Source: Streptomyces malachitofuscus (lineage in GTDB: Bacteria; Actinomycetota; Actinomycetes; Streptomycetales; Streptomycetaceae). From it: a stretch of 64,000 nt of DNA. This document shows, one piece after another, positions 39,383 through 46,440 of the stretch. The stretch spans positions 558,001-622,000 of the forward strand of contig NZ_BMUF01000002.1 of assembly GCF_014650055.1 (NCBI RefSeq), read 5' to 3'. Position 1 is the first letter of the stretch. Every line of letters begins with the position of its first letter. The position numbers were made by a program, and so were the translations under genes. The notes beneath the pieces were generated by a model that saw nothing but the letters and a program-made list of their open reading frames with translations, was not told where the DNA came from and made no database searches.

Positions 39383-40138
39383 ATGCGGATCGGAGAACTC
39401 GCCGGCGCCGTCGGTGTGACCACCCGGGCGGTGCGGCACTACCACCATCTGGGGCTGTTGCCGGAGCCGGAGCGGCTGGGGAACGGGTATCGGGACTACA
39501 CGCTGCGGCACGCGGTCGTGCTGGCGCGGATCAGGCGGCTGACCGAGTTGGGGCTGGGGCTGGCCGAGGTGCGGGACGTGCTGGCGGACGACGCCGGCAA
39601 GGACCTCGCCGAGGTGCTGACGGAGCTGGACGAGGACCTGGCGCGGCAGGAGGAGGCGATCCGGGAGCGGCGGGCGCGGTTGCGGACGTTGCTGGAGTCG
39701 GAGGACGGGCTGACCGCAGAGGGACCGCTCTCCCCGGAGCTGGCCGCGCTCTTCCGGGACACCGGCGGGCTGTCGGACTCCCCCATGGCCGCCAAGGACC
39801 GTGAACTGCTCGCGCTGATCGGGACGTCGGCGCCGCCGGAGGAGCGGGAGCGGCTGATGGGGCTGATGAGCGGGGCGGTCGGGGCGCCGGGCGGGGCGGA
39901 GCGGGCCGTGGCCGTGTACCGCCTGCTCGATGAGCTCGCGGACGCCGGACCGGACGACCCGCGGGTGGAGGAGGCCGCCCGTGCCCTCGCCGCGTGCGTG
40001 CCGGCGGAGTTGGTGGCCGAGGGGGCGGAGCTCGATGAGAGCGACAGCTTCCTTCGGGCCTTCTACGCCGACTTCGCCCCGGCGCAGGCGGAGGCGATCC
40101 GGCGGGCGCTGCGGATCGTGGCGGAGGGCCGGTCGTGA
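39383..40138 (+). CDS. MerR-family transcriptional regulator
   Basis: 251 residues. N-terminal winged helix MRIGELAGAVGVTTRAVRHYHHLGLLPEPERLGNGYRDYTLRHAVVLARIRRLTELGLGLAEVRDVL: R-HYxxxGLL and the GYRxY wing are diagnostic. A coiled-coil dimer helix (about 75-115, EVLTELDEDLARQEEAIRERRARLRTLLE) follows, then a helical C-terminal domain with AFYADFAPAQAEAIRRALRIV. The ligand domain is not one of the metal types (no cysteine). It overlaps the next gene by four bases (GTGA) so the membrane protein downstream is likely its co-regulated target. Confidence 0.92.
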   Translation: MRIGELAGAVGVTTRAVRHYHHLGLLPEPERLGNGYRDYTLRHAVVLARIRRLTELGLGLAEVRDVLADDAGKDLAEVLTELDEDLARQEEAIRERRARLRTLLESEDGLTAEGPLSPELAALFRDTGGLSDSPMAAKDRELLALIGTSAPPEERERLMGLMSGAVGAPGGAERAVAVYRLLDELADAGPDDPRVEEAARALAACVPAELVAEGAELDESDSFLRAFYADFAPAQAEAIRRALRIVAEGRS

Positions 40139-40743
40139 GGGGCGTGCGGGTGGGATGGGCGCTGGCCCGGCACGAGCTGCGGTTGATGGCGAGTCTGGGG
40201 CTGTGGCTGGCGCGGCGGACGCACGGCACCGGCGGGGGTGCCGCCTTCGGGTACGCGGGCGGGCAGGCGGCCGTGATGTTCGGGTTCGCGTTCGTGTGCG
40301 TGGTCGAGACGGTCGCGATGTCGGTGCTGCTGAGCGACTGGCCGACGGTGCACGCGGTGGTGCTCTTCCTGGACGTGTACACCGTCGTCTTCGTCATCGC
40401 GCTGCACGCCGCGTCCGTCGTCCGTCCCCACGTCCTGGACGCGGGTGTGCTGCGGGTCCGCCGGGCCGTCCACGTCGACCTGCGGATACCGCTGGAGCGG
40501 ATCGCCTCGGTCCGGCGTGAGCTGCGGATGACCCACGAGAAGGCCGAGGGCGAGCTCGATCTCGCCATCGGCTCGCAGACGACCGTCACGGTCGAGCTCA
40601 CCGAGCCGGTCGTGCACGTCACCTTCCTCGGCCACCGCCGCGAGGTCCGCGTGGTCCGCTTCCACGCGGACGACGCCGACGGCCTCGTACGTGCCCTCGG
40701 CGCACGGCCCGCTGCAGGCCCTCTCTTCGGTGATAGCGTCTAA
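40135..40743 (+). CDS. membrane protein co-encoded with a MerR regulator
   Basis: 202 residues. Two hydrophobic helices (about 45-68, AAVMFGFAFVCVVETVAMSVLL, and 72-98, VHAVVLFLDVYTVVFVIALHAASVV), then a soluble C-terminal half with regular strands (RRAVHVDLRIPLERIASVRRE, LDLAIGSQTTVTVELTEPVVHVTFLGHRREVRVVRFHADD), resembling a pleckstrin/bPH-like small beta domain. GTG 40135 overlaps the MerR stop. I do not recognise the family. A MerR-controlled membrane protein of this kind could be a stress or efflux accessory; that is speculation. Confidence 0.7.
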   Translation: MRGVRVGWALARHELRLMASLGLWLARRTHGTGGGAAFGYAGGQAAVMFGFAFVCVVETVAMSVLLSDWPTVHAVVLFLDVYTVVFVIALHAASVVRPHVLDAGVLRVRRAVHVDLRIPLERIASVRRELRMTHEKAEGELDLAIGSQTTVTVELTEPVVHVTFLGHRREVRVVRFHADDADGLVRALGARPAAGPLFGDSV

Positions 40744-40772
40744 CCGGGACAGCTGTCGAAGGGACACGGCAC

Positions 40773-41438
40773 GTGACGGCCAGGAGCAGGGAGGGGCGCA
40801 CGCCCCGCGAGCGGTACCGGAGCCAGGTGCGCGCGGAGATCAAGGAGCGCGCCTGGGAGCAGATCGCCGCATCGGGAGCGCCGGGGCTGTCACTGAACGC
40901 CATCGCCAAGCAGATGGGCCTGAGTGGCCCCGCGCTCTACCGGTACTTCTCCGGACGCGACGAACTGATCACCGAACTGGTCCGGGACGCCTACCGCAGC
41001 CTCGCCGACGCCTTCGGGGCCGCCGCGGAGTCGGGCGCGGACCTCGCGGGGCTGGGCCGGACCATGCGCGCCTGGGCGCTCGACGATCCCCAGCGCTACT
41101 TCCTCGTGTTCGGCACACCCGTCCCCGGCTATCACGCCCCCGACGACGTCACCGTGATCGCGCGGGGCGTCATGGCGCACATGCTCGACGCCGCCCGGCG
41201 CGTCGAGGGCCCCGCGGACGACACCGCCCTCCAGGCCCATCTGGCGCGGGAGGAGCACCGGCGGTGGGCCGGGGACCACCCCGCGGACCCGGCCGCGCTG
41301 CGCCGCGCGCTGACCTTCTGGACCCGGCTGCACGGTGTCCTCTCCCTGGAACTGGCGGGCCACTTCACGGGCATGGCCTTCGACCCTGCCCTGCTCTACG
41401 GCGCCGAACTGGACACGCTGACCCACGCCGTACCCTGA
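40773..41438 (+). CDS. TetR-family transcriptional regulator
   Basis: 221 residues. N-terminal HTH: YRSQVRAEIKERAWEQIAASGAPGLSLNAIAKQMGLSGPALYRYFSGRDELITELVRDAYRSL, with MGLSGPALYRYFSGRDEL as recognition helix. The C-terminal domain contains WALDDPQRYFLVFGTPVPGYHAPDDVT and TFWTRLHGVLSLELAGHF, the TetR_C subgroup with the P-x-x-P-G-Y loop (like WHG-type). GTG 40773 is preceded by GAAGGGACA. Sits 27 nt before yaaA on the same strand, so may be in one transcript with it. Confidence 0.9.
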   Translation: MTARSREGRTPRERYRSQVRAEIKERAWEQIAASGAPGLSLNAIAKQMGLSGPALYRYFSGRDELITELVRDAYRSLADAFGAAAESGADLAGLGRTMRAWALDDPQRYFLVFGTPVPGYHAPDDVTVIARGVMAHMLDAARRVEGPADDTALQAHLAREEHRRWAGDHPADPAALRRALTFWTRLHGVLSLELAGHFTGMAFDPALLYGAELDTLTHAVP

Positions 41439-41465
41439 CTGGCGAGCTCTACCGAAGGAGTACGT

Positions 41466-42248
41466 GTGCTTGTCCTGCTGCCGCCGTCCGAAGGCAAGGC
41501 CGCTTCCGGCCGCGGTGCACCGCTGAAGCCCGAGTCGCTGTCGCTGCCCGGGCTGACCGCCGCGCGGGAGGCGGTGCTCGCCGAGCTGGTGGACCTGTGC
41601 GCCGGCGACGAGGACAAGGCACGCGAGGTGCTCGGGCTGAGCGAGGGACTGCGCGGCGAGGTCGCCAAGAACGCGGAGCTGCGGACCGCCGGGGCACGGC
41701 CCGCCGGGGAGATCTACACCGGGGTGCTGTACGACGCCCTGGACCTGGCGTCCCTCGACACGGCGGCGAAGCGGCGGGCCGCGAAGTCGCTGCTGGTCTT
41801 CTCCGGGCTGTGGGGTGCGGTCCGGGTCACCGACCGGATCCCGTCCTACCGCTGCTCGATGGGGGTGAAGCTGCCCGGCCTCGGTGCGCTGAGCGGGCAC
41901 TGGCGTGCGCCGATGGCCGAGGTGCTGCCCGAGGCCGCGGGGAAGGGGCTGGTCCTCGATCTCCGGTCGGCGGCTTACGCGGCGGCGTGGAAGCCGAAGG
42001 GTGAGGTGGCGGCGCGGACGGCGACCGTACGGGTGCTGCACGCGCCGACGCGGAAGGTGGTCAGCCACTTCAACAAGGCGACCAAGGGGCGGATCGTACG
42101 GAGCCTGCTGACGGCCGGGGCGGCGCCGAAGGGCCCCGCCGAGCTGGTGGAGGCGCTGCGCGACCTCGGTTACGAGGTGGAGGCGGCGGCGCCGGCACGG
42201 GCGGGGACGGCGTGGTCGCTGGATGTACTGGTGCACGAGGTGCACTGA
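41466..42248 (+). CDS. yaaA: peroxide stress protein YaaA
   Basis: 260 residues. Begins MLVLLPPSEGKAASG; LPPSEGK is the invariant start of the YaaA/DUF328 family. Other landmarks: GEIYTGVLYDALDLASL, LVFSGLWGAVRVTDRIPSYR, LDLRSAAYAAAWKPKG and VSHFNKATKGRIVRSLL. In E. coli the protein lowers free intracellular iron and DNA damage under H2O2; YaaA binds DNA through a helix-hairpin-helix-like element. GTG 41466 has AAGGAG seven nt upstream (a GTG at 41464 is out of frame). Confidence 0.93.
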   Translation: MLVLLPPSEGKAASGRGAPLKPESLSLPGLTAAREAVLAELVDLCAGDEDKAREVLGLSEGLRGEVAKNAELRTAGARPAGEIYTGVLYDALDLASLDTAAKRRAAKSLLVFSGLWGAVRVTDRIPSYRCSMGVKLPGLGALSGHWRAPMAEVLPEAAGKGLVLDLRSAAYAAAWKPKGEVAARTATVRVLHAPTRKVVSHFNKATKGRIVRSLLTAGAAPKGPAELVEALRDLGYEVEAAAPARAGTAWSLDVLVHEVH

Positions 42249-42281
42249 GGCACGCCGCGGCGTACCCGCATATTGCAGCAT

Positions 42282-42299
42282 ACGCAACAGCCTTTGCGT
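42282..42299. promoter_or_regulatory. inverted repeat upstream of the aldolase gene
   Basis: ACGCAA (42282-42287) and TTGCGT (42294-42299) with a 6-nt spacer form a perfect dyad. More GCA/TTGC half-sites flank it (TTGCAGCATACGCAA from 42273, TGCTCTGCA after). The clustering of GCAA half-sites suggests an Lrp/AsnC-type or GntR-type operator. Confidence 0.4.
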
Positions 42300-42329
42300 G
42301 CTCTGCATCGGCGAGGGCAGGATGACGGC

Positions 42330-43007
42330 ATGAGTTCTCCCCTGCCCTCGTCCCCCTCGTCCTCGGTCCTCGACCTCGCACCCGTCGTGCCCGTCGTCGT
42401 CGTCGAGGACGCCGCCGACGCCGTACCGCTGGCGCGTGCGCTGGTGGCCGGCGGGCTGCCGGCGGTCGAGGTGACGCTGCGGACGCCCGCCGCACTGGAG
42501 GCGGTCCGGCGCATCGCCGTTGAGGTACCCGAGGCCGTGGTCGGCGCCGGGACGGTGATCACGCCGGAGCAGGTGGGCGAGGCGGTGGCGGCCGGGGCGC
42601 GGTTCCTGGTCAGCCCGGGGTGGACGGATGCGCTGCTGGAGGCCATGCGGACGTCCGGGGTGCCGTTCCTGCCGGGGGTGTCGACCGCCTCGGAGGTGGT
42701 GGCGCTGCTCGAGCGCGGGGTGCGGGAGATGAAGTTCTTCCCGGCCCGGGCCGCGGGCGGGACGGCGTACTTGAAGTCGCTCGCCGGGCCGCTCCCCCAG
42801 GCCCGCTTCTGCCCGACCGGGGGGATCGGCCCCGACTCGGCGCCGGACTATCTCGCGCTGCCCAACGTGGGCTGTGTGGGCGGAAGCTGGATGCTGCCGG
42901 CCGACGCGGTGGCCGCCCGTGACTGGGCCCGGGTGGAGGCGCTGGCCCGCGAGGCGGCGGGGCTCAGGGCCAGGGTCTGCCGTTCGGATCATGTCGCAGG
43001 GAACTGA
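42330..43007 (+). CDS. eda: KDPG/KHG-type aldolase (2-keto-3-deoxy-6-phosphogluconate / 4-hydroxy-2-oxoglutarate aldolase)
   Basis: 225 residues. Class I aldolase cleaving KDPG to pyruvate and glyceraldehyde-3-phosphate (or KHG to pyruvate and glyoxylate). Conserved elements: PVVPVVVVEDAADAVPLARALVAGGLPAVEVTLRTPAALEA (E in VEVTLRT), VGAGTV, FLVSPG, PFLPGVSTASEVVALLERG, MKFFPA with the Schiff-base lysine, FCPTGGIGPD and GGSWMLP. ATG 42330 has AGGA upstream. The 3' end carries one arm of a 15-bp inverted repeat whose partner lies 160 nt on (see 42977-43152). Confidence 0.9.
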   Translation: MSSPLPSSPSSSVLDLAPVVPVVVVEDAADAVPLARALVAGGLPAVEVTLRTPAALEAVRRIAVEVPEAVVGAGTVITPEQVGEAVAAGARFLVSPGWTDALLEAMRTSGVPFLPGVSTASEVVALLERGVREMKFFPARAAGGTAYLKSLAGPLPQARFCPTGGIGPDSAPDYLALPNVGCVGGSWMLPADAVAARDWARVEALAREAAGLRARVCRSDHVAGN

Positions 43008-43152
43008 CGGTGCCTCGTCAGCACCGTGAGCGGGGCCTGGTGCGTGCAGCCGCAAGGCGGAGGAGGGCGCCAGGGCGGAGCCCTGGCAACCGACGACAAC
43101 GCCGCAGATGCGCGTGCCGGGCCCCGCGTCTGCGGCGTGATCCGAACGGCAG
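42977..43152. repeat. 176-bp structured element bounded by a 15-bp inverted repeat
   Basis: CTGCCGTTCGGATCA (42977-42991) is exactly complementary to TGATCCGAACGGCAG (43138-43152). Inside are GCCAGGGC/GCCCTGGC (8-bp stem, GGA loop) and CGCCGCAGA/TCTGCGGCG (9-bp stem). The left arm is inside the aldolase coding end. I have an impression of having seen its inner text in other streptomycete intergenic regions, but that could not be checked. Confidence 0.6.
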
Positions 43153-43162
43153 GCCCCAGGAC

Positions 43163-44656
43163 CTAGCGCAGGTGCGAGGTGTCGTTGAACAGGCGGACGC
43201 TGGCGTTGCCGTCGGCGTAGTAGGCCACGGCGGAGAGTGAGGCCGCCGACAGTTCCATGCGGAACAGGGCCTCGGGCGGGGCGCCCAGGGCCAGCCGTAC
43301 GAACGTCTTGATCGGTGTCACGTGGGTGACGAGCAGGACCGTACGGCCGGCGTACGCGGCGATCAGCTTGTCGCGGGTGGCGGCGACCCGGGCGGCGGTG
43401 GCCGCGAAGCTCTCGCCGCCGCCGGTGGGTTCGGCGTCCGGGGACGCCAGCCAGGCGTTCAGGTCCTCGGGGTGGCGTTCGCGGACCTCGCCGAAGGTGA
43501 GGCCCTCCCAGGCGCCGAAGTCCGTCTCACGCAGACCGTCGTCCACGCTCACGTCCAGACCGAGGCGGGCGGCGACGATGCCGGCGGTCTCGCGGGTGCG
43601 GGCGAGCGGGGAGGCGACGACGGCCTGGACGGTGCCGCGCCGGGCGAGCGCGGCGGCGACCCGCTCGGCCTGCTCCCGCCCGGCGGCGGAGAGGGAGGGA
43701 TCACTTCCCCCGCTCCCCGAGAAACGCTTCTGCGGAGTCAACGGCGTCTCTCCGTGCCGCAACAGCACGAACGTGGCCGGTGCCCCCATGTCGGGCCCCG
43801 CCCACCCGACCCCGGGCGTGGCAACGGCCTGAGCGGCCCGCACATCCGCGGCCGCACCGGCGCCGGTGGCCTCGCCGGCGCGGTCGGCTGCGGCGCCCCG
43901 GGCGCCACCGGCAGCGCCTGCCTTCGCATCTCCGTCCGGGCCCGCCGCCTGCGCAGCCCGAAGGTCGGCGTCACCCCCGGCACGCGCGGCGCCTGCGGCC
44001 GCCGCACCGGCGCCGGTGGCCTCGTCGGCGCGGGCGTCCGCGGTGGGGCTCGGGGTGTCGGTGGCCGTGTCCGCCGCCTGCGTGGCCCGGGTGGTTCCCG
44101 TACCCGATCCCGTCGCGGCCAGGGCCGCGCGGGCTCGGGCCGCGCCTGCCTTCGCGTCGCCGGGTGGGCCCGACGGCTCGGGCGTCGCCGAGCGCGTCGC
44201 CGGGGTGTCCAGGTCGGCTCGGGGGGTCGTGGGCGACCACTGCTCGCCCCGCTTGCCCGCGTCCATCGCCTCGTTGGCCAGGCGGTCGGCGTGCTTGTTC
44301 CGCTCGCGCGGGATCCACTCGTAGGTGACCCGCTCCGGCGGGAGGACGCGGGCCGCCTCCGCCGCGAGCGGCTTCATCGCCGGGTGCTTGATCTTCCAGC
44401 GGCCCGTCATCTGCTCGATGACGAGCTTGGAGTCCATCCGGACGTGTACCCGCGCCCCCGGGTCCAGTTCGCGGGCGGCGGTGAGGCCGGCGAGCAGGCC
44501 CCGGTACTCGGCCACGTTGTTCGTGGCGACGCCGATGTACTCGGCCGCCTCCGCCAGCGTCTCCCCCGTCGCCGCGTCGCTCACCACGGCCCCGTAGCCC
44601 GCGGGGCCCGGGTTGCCCCGCGACCCGCCGTCCGCCTCGACGATGAACTCCCGCAC
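43163..44656 (-). CDS. bifunctional ribonuclease HI / acid phosphatase (phosphoglycerate-mutase-like) with long linker
   Basis: 497 residues. RNase HI domain (1-137): VEADGGSRGNPGPAGYGAVV (D), NNVAEYRGLLAGLTAARE (E), VRMDSKLVIEQMTG (D), PRERNKHADRLANEAMDAG (D). Linker (about 138-290) is Ala/Gly/Asp/Thr-rich with repeated words (GDAKAGAA twice, ATGAGAAA twice, RAAQA twice). Phosphatase domain (about 295-497): LLRHGETPLTPQKRFSG (RHGE), SPLARTRETAGIVA, ETDFGAWEGLTFGE, TGGGESF, VTHVTPIKTFV. In mycobacteria the homologue Rv2228c removes RNA from RNA/DNA hybrids and hydrolyses alpha-ribazole-phosphate in cobalamin synthesis. The linker is longer than in homologues I remember. Ends the three-gene minus-strand operon. 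Confidence 0.93.
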   Translation of the reverse strand: MREFIVEADGGSRGNPGPAGYGAVVSDAATGETLAEAAEYIGVATNNVAEYRGLLAGLTAARELDPGARVHVRMDSKLVIEQMTGRWKIKHPAMKPLAAEAARVLPPERVTYEWIPRERNKHADRLANEAMDAGKRGEQWSPTTPRADLDTPATRSATPEPSGPPGDAKAGAARARAALAATGSGTGTTRATQAADTATDTPSPTADARADEATGAGAAAAGAARAGGDADLRAAQAAGPDGDAKAGAAGGARGAAADRAGEATGAGAAADVRAAQAVATPGVGWAGPDMGAPATFVLLRHGETPLTPQKRFSGSGGSDPSLSAAGREQAERVAAALARRGTVQAVVASPLARTRETAGIVAARLGLDVSVDDGLRETDFGAWEGLTFGEVRERHPEDLNAWLASPDAEPTGGGESFAATAARVAATRDKLIAAYAGRTVLLVTHVTPIKTFVRLALGAPPEALFRMELSAASLSAVAYYADGNASVRLFNDTSHLR

Positions 44657-44668
44657 TGCCGTACGCCC

Positions 44669-45412
44669 CTACAGCCCCGACTCCGACGTACGCACCAGGA
44701 TGCGGCGGCAGTTCTCGCAGCGCAGCACCGCGTCGGGGGCGGCGGACCGGACCTCGTTGAGCTCGGTGATGGCGAGCTCCTGGCGGCAGCCCTGGCAGGT
44801 ACGGGCGTACAGCTTCGCCGCGCCGATGCCGCCCTGCTGCTCGCGCAGCTTGTCGTACAGGCTCAGCAGCGGGGCGGGCACGGAGCCGGCGACGACCTCG
44901 CGCTCCTTGGTGATCGAGGCGACCTCGCCGTCGATCTCCTCGACGGCGGAGTCCCGGCGCGCGGTCGCGTCGTCGATCTTCCCCTGCACGGAGCCGACCC
45001 GCTCGGTCAGTTCGGCGACCCGCTCCTGCGCGGACTCGCGGCGCTCCATGACCTCCAGGACGACGTCCTCGAGGTCGCCCTGCCGCTTGGCGAGGGAGGC
45101 GATCTCGCGCTGGAGGTTCTCCAGGTCCTTGGGCGAGGAGACGGCACCGGAGTCGAGGCGCTTCTGATCGCGGGCGGCGCGCTGGCGCACCTGGTCGACG
45201 TCCTGCTCCGCCTTGGTCTGCTCGCGGGCGCAGTCGCTCTCCTCCGTCTGCGCGGCGACGAGCAGGTCGCGCAGCTGGGCGAGGTCCCGGTTCAGCGACT
45301 CGATCTCGGCGTGCTCGGGCAGCGACCTGCGCCGGTGGGCGAGCTGCTGCAGCCGGACGTCGAGGTCCTGGACGTCGAGGAGTCGGATCTGGTCGGCGGG
45401 CTCGGCGTTCAG
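44669..45412 (-). CDS. C4-type zinc-ribbon coiled-coil protein, apparent CTG start
   Basis: 247 residues. Long coiled coil (about 20-165, LLDVQDLDVRLQQLAHRRRSLPEHAEIESLNRDLAQLRDLLVAAQ...) followed by a zinc ribbon with four cysteines (CQGCRQEL ... LRCENCRRILVR). In the CT398/FlgZ-like group a coiled coil binds a partner ATPase. Start: the frame begins LNAEPADQIRLL at CTG 45412, preceded by GGAG exactly 7 nt upstream, and overlapping the stop of the Nif3 gene as CTGA, the same geometry as GTGA/ATGA overlaps. The next usual start, GTG 45190, would drop the first 74 residues and most of the coiled coil. So CTG is very likely the real start. Confidence 0.85.
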   Translation of the reverse strand: MNAEPADQIRLLDVQDLDVRLQQLAHRRRSLPEHAEIESLNRDLAQLRDLLVAAQTEESDCAREQTKAEQDVDQVRQRAARDQKRLDSGAVSSPKDLENLQREIASLAKRQGDLEDVVLEVMERRESAQERVAELTERVGSVQGKIDDATARRDSAVEEIDGEVASITKEREVVAGSVPAPLLSLYDKLREQQGGIGAAKLYARTCQGCRQELAITELNEVRSAAPDAVLRCENCRRILVRTSESGL

Positions 45413-46266
45413 TTGGGGGCTCCAGATGGGTCAGTGGCTCGGGACGACGCCGCGTGGGCCGTCCAGGGGTCGGTGACCGTCCTCGAGACATGGACCCGCA
45501 GGCCCCATCCGTGGCGGTCGGAGATCTCGTCGAGCTGGGCTGCCGCCAGCTCGCACCAGGGCCACTCGGTGGCCCAGTGCGCCGCGTCGAGCAGCGCGAG
45601 GGGACTGTGGGCGCGCGCCTCGGACACCGGGTGGTGGCGCAGGTCCGCGGTGAGGAAGGCGTCCACGCCGGCGGCCCGGACGTGGTCGAAGAGGCTGTCG
45701 CCGGAGCCGCCGCTGACGGCGACCGTGCGGACCGGCGCCTCGGGGTCGCCGGCCACGCGGATGCCCTGCGCGGTGGCGGGGAGCCGTGCGGCGGCGCGTG
45801 CGGCGAACTCACGCACGGTGACCGGATGGTCGAGCTCGCAGACACGGCCCAGTCCGCGCCGCCCCTCGGGGTCGGACGGGTCGGGCACCAGGGGCCGTAC
45901 GACCCTGAGGTCCAGCGCGCCGGCGAGGGCGTCGGAGACACCCGGGTCGGCGGTGTCGGCGTTGGTGTGGGCGACGTGCAGCGCGATGTCGTTCTTGATG
46001 AGGGTGTGCACCACGCGGCCCTTGAACGTGGAGGCCGCCACCGTGGTCGTCCCGCGCAGATAGAGCGGATGGTGGGTGACCAGCAGGTCGGCGTCCAGCT
46101 TCACCGCCTCGTCGACGATCTCCTGGACCGGGTCGACGGCGAACAGGACCCGTGCGACCTCCTGGTCGGGGTCGCCCACGACGGTGCCGACCGCGTCCCA
46201 GGACTCGGCCCGCTCGGCGGGCCACAGGTTCTCCAGCGCGGCGATGACTTCTGACAGACGGGGCAC
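45409..46266 (-). CDS. Nif3-like dinuclear metal-center hexameric protein
   Basis: 285 residues. Metal-binding landmarks: LLVTHHPLYLRGTTTVAASTFKGR (HH and R), IALHVAHTNADTAD (H, D) and VSGGSGDSLFDHVRAAGVDAFLTADLRHHPVSEA (the RHH stretch), plus DAAHWATEWP near the C-terminus. The family forms hexamers with a two-metal site and acts as a GTP cyclohydrolase-1-type or phosphatase-like enzyme of uncertain role. First gene of the operon with the zinc-ribbon gene (CTGA overlap) and RNase HI gene; this Nif3/zinc-ribbon/RNase H order is conserved across actinobacteria as I recall. Confidence 0.92.
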   Translation of the reverse strand: MPRLSEVIAALENLWPAERAESWDAVGTVVGDPDQEVARVLFAVDPVQEIVDEAVKLDADLLVTHHPLYLRGTTTVAASTFKGRVVHTLIKNDIALHVAHTNADTADPGVSDALAGALDLRVVRPLVPDPSDPEGRRGLGRVCELDHPVTVREFAARAAARLPATAQGIRVAGDPEAPVRTVAVSGGSGDSLFDHVRAAGVDAFLTADLRHHPVSEARAHSPLALLDAAHWATEWPWCELAAAQLDEISDRHGWGLRVHVSRTVTDPWTAHAASSRATDPSGAPN

Positions 46267-46414
46267 GCCTGCAAGGCTACCTGGCCGTTTCGTACGGCAG
46301 TACCGGCTCCGTGGAGCACACCTCCCTCCCCCTCCTCAGGAGAATCGTTCCTGGAGCACCCTTACGTGTGAAGCGGGGGCCCACCCGTCCACCGTCCGGG
46401 CGGGCGAAAACTAC

Positions 46415-46440
46415 CGTTCGTCACCGGAGGTGACCGAACG
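46415..46440 (+). promoter_or_regulatory. hairpin over the ribosome-binding site of the next gene
   Basis: CGTTCGTCACC (46415-46425) pairs with GGTGACCGAACG (46429-46440) with one bulge. The right arm contains GGAGGTGA, the Shine-Dalgarno of ATG 46441. The hairpin would hide the ribosome-binding site. Confidence 0.4.

Noticed and set aside
43008..43160. Cobalamin riboswitch between the aldolase and RNase HI/phosphatase genes
   Set aside because: The phosphatase half could suggest B12 control, but the segment lacks the B12 box and lies downstream, not upstream, of that gene.
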